Of a stretch of 64,000 nt of DNA, positions 60,562-64,000 are shown one piece after another. The number at the start of each line of letters is the position of its first letter. Within the stretch, counting starts at the first letter, position 1. Position numbers and translations under genes: made by a program. The notes beneath the pieces are model-generated. The model was not told the origin of the DNA, ran no database searches, and saw only the letters and a program-made list of their open reading frames with translations. The stretch comes from Streptomyces sp. NBC_00663 (GTDB lineage Bacteria > Actinomycetota > Actinomycetes > Streptomycetales > Streptomycetaceae): contig NZ_CP109027.1 in assembly GCF_036226885.1 (NCBI RefSeq), positions 4,712,001 through 4,776,000 on the forward strand. The letters run 5' to 3'.

Positions 60562-62030
60562 GCGGTCGCGGTCTCCTTCATACGGTCGTCTCTGATCCGG
60601 TTGCGGTCCGGCTTGCCCGTGCTGGTGCGGGGCAGCGGCTGGTCGGTGATGTGGACGGAGGACGGGATGGCGTGCCGGGGCAGCCGGGCGCCCACGTGGC
60701 TGCGCAGGCCGAGGCCGGTCAGCGCGGCGGCGGGACGCCGGGTCACCCGGGCGTGCAGACGGGCCCCCGCCTGGTCGTCGGGCAGGGCGACGACGACCGC
60801 CTCGCTCACGTCGGGGTGGGTGGTGATGACGGCCTCCACCTCCTGGAGGTTGGTGCGGATTCCGCGCACCTTGACCTGCCAGTCGGCGCGTCCTTCGAGG
60901 TGGACGAGGCCGTCCGCGGCGCGGGTGACGATGTCGCCGGTGCGGTAGTAGGTGTGGCCGTCGAACTCGGCGAACGCCCGCTCGTTCAGGGCGGTCCGGA
61001 GGTAGCCGTCGGTCTGGAAGGGCGTGGAGACGACGAGTTCGCCGGTGCCGGGGCCGTCCAGCGGGGTTCCGTCGGGCGCGAGCACGAGAGCGCGGACGCC
61101 CGGGAGGGGCCGGCCGATCGGCATCCGCTCCTGCTGACCGGGGGCGCGGGGGACCTCGTACACGAACGAGTCGTTGGTCTCGGTGCAGCCGAACACGTTG
61201 TGGAACCGCGCCTCGGGGCAGGCCGCGAACGCCTTGGGCAGCAGGTCGGCGGGCATGGCCTCGCCGGTGAGGACGGCCTGCCGGACGGTGGGTTGGGAGG
61301 GACCCTGCGCGAGCAGCCGGTGCAGCATGGGGACGCCCTGGACGAAGGTGACGTGCCGCCCGCTCACCAGGTCGGCGAGGCGTGCGGCGTCGGCTGCCTG
61401 CTCCTTGCCGACGAGGACGACCTCGGCGCCGAGCCGCAGGAAGGTCCATACGTCCAGCAGGGCCAGGTCGAAGTTGAGGGGCGCGTAGGAGAGGGCGACG
61501 TCGTCGGCGGTGAGGCCGAAGGCGTGGGTCGCCCAGTCGGCGAAGGCGGTGAAGCCGTCGACGGGGATCGGCACGATCTTCGGGGTTCCGGTGGAGCCGG
61601 AGGTGGTGAGCAGCAGTCGGGTGCGGGCCGGGTCGGGGATCGCGAACCCGGTCGCCTCGGTCTCGTCGCGCGGTAACGGCTCGGCGGACAGCGTGCTCTG
61701 CTCGTCCACGGCGAGCAGGTGGGAGGCGCGGGCCTGCCGGCTCAGCCGGGCCAGCGCCTCGGCGCCGAGGTCGGGTGAGGGGACCAGGGCGACCAGGCCC
61801 CGGCGGAACACCGCCAGCAGCAGGGCGACGGTCTCCGGCGACTTGTGCGCCGGGACGCAGACGGTGGCGCCGGGCGCGAGGTCCAGCCGGTCCAACTGGT
61901 CGGCGAACGTCGAGGTCAGGGCGTCGAGCCGACGGTAGGTGACGCTGCGGTGGCAGCAGGACAGGGCCACGCGGTCGGCACGTTTCTCACGGTGGGCGCC
62001 GACGGCGTCGGCGAGGTGTGGTGACGGCAT
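60558..62030 (-). CDS. Stand-alone adenylation enzyme (AMP-binding, NRPS-like)
   Basis: 490 residues. Core motifs are TTSGSTGTPK (A3), YRTGDIV (A7), GRADWQVKVRGIRTNLQEVE (A8) and RTSTGKPDRNRI (A10 with the catalytic Lys). It lacks fused condensation or carrier domains; the carrier is the next gene. It would adenylate an amino or other carboxylic acid and load it on the carrier. Glutamine is expected if the pathway is showdomycin-like, but the specificity pocket cannot be decoded here. It is the first gene of the cluster. Confidence 0.88.
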   Translation of the reverse strand: MPSPHLADAVGAHREKRADRVALSCCHRSVTYRRLDALTSTFADQLDRLDLAPGATVCVPAHKSPETVALLLAVFRRGLVALVPSPDLGAEALARLSRQARASHLLAVDEQSTLSAEPLPRDETEATGFAIPDPARTRLLLTTSGSTGTPKIVPIPVDGFTAFADWATHAFGLTADDVALSYAPLNFDLALLDVWTFLRLGAEVVLVGKEQAADAARLADLVSGRHVTFVQGVPMLHRLLAQGPSQPTVRQAVLTGEAMPADLLPKAFAACPEARFHNVFGCTETNDSFVYEVPRAPGQQERMPIGRPLPGVRALVLAPDGTPLDGPGTGELVVSTPFQTDGYLRTALNERAFAEFDGHTYYRTGDIVTRAADGLVHLEGRADWQVKVRGIRTNLQEVEAVITTHPDVSEAVVVALPDDQAGARLHARVTRRPAAALTGLGLRSHVGARLPRHAIPSSVHITDQPLPRTSTGKPDRNRIRDDRMKETATA

Positions 62031-62410
62031 GAACGGCCCCCGGACGGTAGGGAAGGGAACCCGGCGCGATCCGGTCGCCCGCTGTCGGGGCCCGGTGCCG
62101 AGCGCTGATCATGACCATCACTGTGTGGAGCGGGCCGGGGGTGTCACAAGCACGGTCCGCGATCCTCATCAGGTCCGCAGGAATCCGTCAGGTTGCCCTT
62201 CGGTGAGGGGCGGTTGGTCCGGCGGATGGTGGTCGGACCACCTCTCGAAGTCCGTGCCGAGCCCTTACGTCCGTGGTTCGACGGCCCGGGGTGGTGGTCC
62301 GGTCACCATCCGCCGGGCCGACGGGGTTCCCTCGGCACCTCCTCCGGGTGCCGGGCCGCTCGGCAGGGTGGGAGGCGTCAGAAGTCAGCGCGTGAGAGGC
62401 AGGCGTCACC
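62031..62410. promoter_or_regulatory. Divergent region with a long imperfect inverted repeat
   Basis: 380 bp between the adenylation gene and the transposase-like gene, without a credible gene. Two arms of about 27 bp (62216-62242 and 62292-62318) are inverted copies with roughly 24 matches; the inner 22 bp match at 20 positions. Key parts are GGCGGATGGT in the left arm and ACCATCCGCC in the right. This may be a regulator site for the cluster. Confidence 0.6.
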
Positions 62411-63805
62411 GTGACCAGAGCCGTCTTCAGCGAAGCCGTCCTCGGCGAGGCCGACTTCAGCGAGACCGTCGTCAGCAAGGCCGACTTCAGCGAGACCGTC
62501 GTCAGCAAGGCCGACTTCGGCGAGACCGTCTTCGGCGAACCCGTCGTCAGCGAGGCCGTCTTCGGCGAAGCTCTCCTCGGCAAACCCATCGCCGGCGAAG
62601 CCGTCCTCGACGGGCCCGGGGCGGACCTCGGCTGGGCCGACTTCCACCAGTCGGCGGACGTCGTCGCGGAGCTGTCCGCCACGCTGTTCCCGCGGGTGCT
62701 GCGCCGCAAGGACCAGCGATGGTGGGCCGAGCAGTACGTACGCGGGCTGCTCGCCGCGGACGGCCGCAAGTCGGTGCGCCGGATCGCCGCCGCGGTCGGC
62801 GGCGGGGCGGCCGAGCAGAGCCTGCACCATCTCATCGCCGCCTCCACCTGGGACTGGTCGCCGATGCGCGCGGAGCTGGCCCGACGCCTTCAGGACGCCG
62901 TCGCCCCGTCCGCCTGGGTGGTTCAGCCGATGGCCATTCCCAAGGTCGGTGAGCACTCGGTGGGCGTCGGTCGGCAGTTCGTGCCGCGCGCCGGCCGGCC
63001 GGACAGCGGACAGCAGGCGTTCGGTCTGTGGTTCGCCTCGGAGCGGACGAGCGCGCCGGTCAACTGGCGGCTGCATCTGCCCGGCGGCTGGATCCGCGAC
63101 GCGGAACGGCGCCGGCGGGCGGAGATCCCCGAGGGCGCGGGCGAGGAGAGCCTGGAGGAGTGCGCGGCCTCGGTCCTGAGGTCCACGCTCAAGTGGGGGC
63201 TGCCGCGCCGGCCGGTGGTCCTCGGCGCGGCGGGCCCGGACCTCGGCGCGACGATACGGCGCTACCGGGAGGCCGGCGTCCCGCTGCTGGTACGGGTCCC
63301 CGGTGGCACCGCGCTGGCCGTGGCCGAGCCGTCGCTGCCCGGGTTCGGCGCGGGGCTCTTGGCGGCGCAGCGGATCGCCGACTCGGTCCGGGCCCTGCGC
63401 CGCCCCGTCCAGTGGGCCGATCCACTGGGCGGCCCGACGACCGTACGGAGTTCGCTGGTCGTGGGCGTCCCGGTGACGCTGCCGGACGGCGGGCGGCCGG
63501 GGCTGCTGCTCGGCGAGTGGGCCGACCCGCGCCGGCCACCGACGGAGTTCTGGCTGACCGACCTGGACCGCCTGCCGGTCCCGGCGCTGCTGAGACTCGC
63601 CAAGCTGGCCCGCCGCGTGGCCCGGGACTGCGCCACGACCGGCGAACAGGTCGGGCTGCGGGACTTCGTCGGCCGCTCCTTCAAGGGCTGGCACCGCCAC
63701 ACCACCCTGGCCTCCGTCGCCTACGCCGCCCACACCCTGGCCGACGACCGGGACACCGCCGACGGCTTCAACACCTCCGGCACCGTCACGGCACGCAGCG
63801 CGTGA
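62411..63805 (+). CDS. Transposase-like protein, IS701-type fold, apparently catalytically dead, with pentapeptide-like N terminus
   Basis: 464 residues from a GTG. Residues 4-68 are 13 five-residue repeats of the type A(V/D)(F/L)(S/G)E. The rest aligns with IS701-family transposases: SLHHLIAASTWDWSPMRAEL, EHSVGVGRQF, VNWRLHLPGGW and GLRDFVGRSFKGWHRHTTLA. Where active enzymes have VIDDTGFPK it has VVQPMAIPK. ADAGYGD is GAAGPDL, and the Glu before the final block is missing. No terminal repeats flank it as an IS. A domesticated DNA-binding protein, perhaps a cluster regulator, is likely. Confidence 0.75.
   Translation: MTRAVFSEAVLGEADFSETVVSKADFSETVVSKADFGETVFGEPVVSEAVFGEALLGKPIAGEAVLDGPGADLGWADFHQSADVVAELSATLFPRVLRRKDQRWWAEQYVRGLLAADGRKSVRRIAAAVGGGAAEQSLHHLIAASTWDWSPMRAELARRLQDAVAPSAWVVQPMAIPKVGEHSVGVGRQFVPRAGRPDSGQQAFGLWFASERTSAPVNWRLHLPGGWIRDAERRRRAEIPEGAGEESLEECAASVLRSTLKWGLPRRPVVLGAAGPDLGATIRRYREAGVPLLVRVPGGTALAVAEPSLPGFGAGLLAAQRIADSVRALRRPVQWADPLGGPTTVRSSLVVGVPVTLPDGGRPGLLLGEWADPRRPPTEFWLTDLDRLPVPALLRLAKLARRVARDCATTGEQVGLRDFVGRSFKGWHRHTTLASVAYAAHTLADDRDTADGFNTSGTVTARSA
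62420..62614 (+). repeat. Thirteen tandem 15-bp units encoding pentapeptide-like repeats
   Basis: Units of 15 bp run without gap from 62420. The pair GCCGACTTCAGCGAG + ACCGTCGTCAGCAAG occurs twice exactly (62450-62479 and 62480-62509), and the other units are diverged. The frame is kept throughout, giving one five-residue unit per repeat. Part of the transposase-like gene. Confidence 0.85.
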
Positions 63806-63820
63806 GAGCGGCCGTACGCC

Positions 63821-64000
63821 CTACTGCCCGCCCCCGGCCCCGCCTCCGCCTCCGCTTCCGCCTCCCAGCAGATGCCGTGTGCGATGCAGCCGCAGCGCCA
63901 GCTGCACCTCCAACGCCTGTGCGGGCTCCTGCCAGTGAGGGCCGAGCAGGTCGGTGATCCGCTCCAGCCGGCGGGAGACGGTGTTCGGGTGGACGTGCAG
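63821..64000 (-). CDS. PucR/CdaR-type transcriptional regulator, C-terminal fragment
   Basis: The last 59 residues of a gene entering from beyond the window. LHVHPNTVSRRLERITDLLG is the PucR C-terminal helix-turn-helix, followed by QALEVQLALRLHRTRHLL and a Gly-rich tail ending GGGQ. The stop is at 63821-63823. It is convergent with the transposase-like gene and could regulate the adjacent cluster, but this cannot be judged. Confidence 0.85.
   Translation of the reverse strand: MHVHPNTVSRRLERITDLLGPHWQEPAQALEVQLALRLHRTRHLLGGGSGGGGGAGGGQ

Larger units (their letters stand above)
53718..62030 (-). other. Putative C-nucleoside (showdomycin-like) biosynthetic gene cluster
   Basis: Nine minus-strand genes in sequence: adenylation enzyme, carrier protein, ectoine-synthase-like cyclase, acyl-CoA-dehydrogenase-like oxidase, transglutaminase-like protein, PsuG-family C-glycosidase, HAD phosphatase, MFS exporter, racemase/isomerase. 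Overlaps of 1-4 bp join adenylation-carrier, PsuG-HAD and MFS-racemase. The PsuG/HAD pair is the hallmark of C-ribosylation in alnumycin, indigoidine-family, minimycin and showdomycin clusters. The NRPS-like part plus cyclase and oxidase fits the 2-aminopyrrole-5-carboxylate route described for showdomycin. The product assignment is inference. Confidence 0.7.

Noticed and set aside
60247..62030. Teichoic-acid D-alanylation (DltA/DltC) from the adenylation and carrier genes
   Set aside because: No DltB-type acyltransferase or DltD gene is present, and the downstream genes point to small-molecule synthesis.
62411..63805. An intact insertion sequence
   Set aside because: The three catalytic acids appear replaced and no terminal inverted repeats or target duplication flank the gene.

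Overview
The window is a high-GC actinobacterial chromosome segment, almost certainly Streptomyces. The evidence is the codon bias, GTG starts, many 4-bp start/stop overlaps, exact copies of the Streptomyces parS sequence, scattered DnaA-box-like nonamers, and the actinobacterial block fhaA-fhaB-pstP-ftsW/rodA-pbpA-pknB beside pabA, the DUF881 gene, crgA and ppiA. That block and the parS sites place it in the origin-proximal core.

Layout. 1-4.4 kb: two divergent Ser/Thr kinases (one cut by the window edge), an APH-fold protein, a PNPOx-like protein and an orphan NarL-type regulator. 4.8-8.3 kb: a first branched-chain 2-oxoacid dehydrogenase operon (E1alpha-E1beta-E2). 8.4-16.3 kb: Bpa-type proteasome activator, a membrane-anchored secreted protein, a quinone oxidoreductase, a DrrAB-like ABC exporter, a K+ channel, MoeA and a MobA-like protein. 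16.5-20.7 kb: a second E1alpha-E1beta-E2 operon with divergent bkdR. 21.1-31.6 kb: phenylacetate catabolism (TetR regulator, paaH, paaN, paaABCDE) interrupted by a DUF5819-HTTM-SpoU methyltransferase operon. A shared palindrome lies before paaN/paaH and before paaA, with a one-mismatch copy between bkdA and bkdR. 31.7-37 kb: acyl-CoA dehydrogenase, rhodanese, J-domain protein, DUF2252, HxlR regulator/azoreductase pair and tRNA-Leu(CAG). 37.7-45.9 kb: the Ser/Thr phospho-signalling and cell-wall operon, without pknA. 45.9-46.35 kb: decayed fragments of a phage-regulator-like gene and an Mrr-type endonuclease. 46.4-52.6 kb: three class E sortases, PabA, a DUF881 protein, CrgA, rhomboid protease and cyclophilin. 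52.9-53.6 kb: DUF5324.

53.7-62.0 kb, all on the minus strand: an accessory cluster that reads as a compact C-nucleoside pathway. It has a stand-alone adenylation enzyme, a carrier protein, an ectoine-synthase-like cyclase, an acyl-CoA-dehydrogenase-like oxidase, a transglutaminase-like protein, a PsuG-family C-glycosidase, a HAD phosphatase, an MFS exporter and a maleate-isomerase/racemase-family protein. This set fits a showdomycin-like route (aminopyrrole acid made on a carrier protein, coupled to ribose 5-phosphate, then dephosphorylated); that assignment is inference. Next to it is an IS701-type transposase homologue that appears to have lost all three DDE residues and carries 13 pentapeptide-like repeats at its N terminus. 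It lies beside a long imperfect inverted repeat. The window ends in the C-terminal HTH of a PucR-type regulator.
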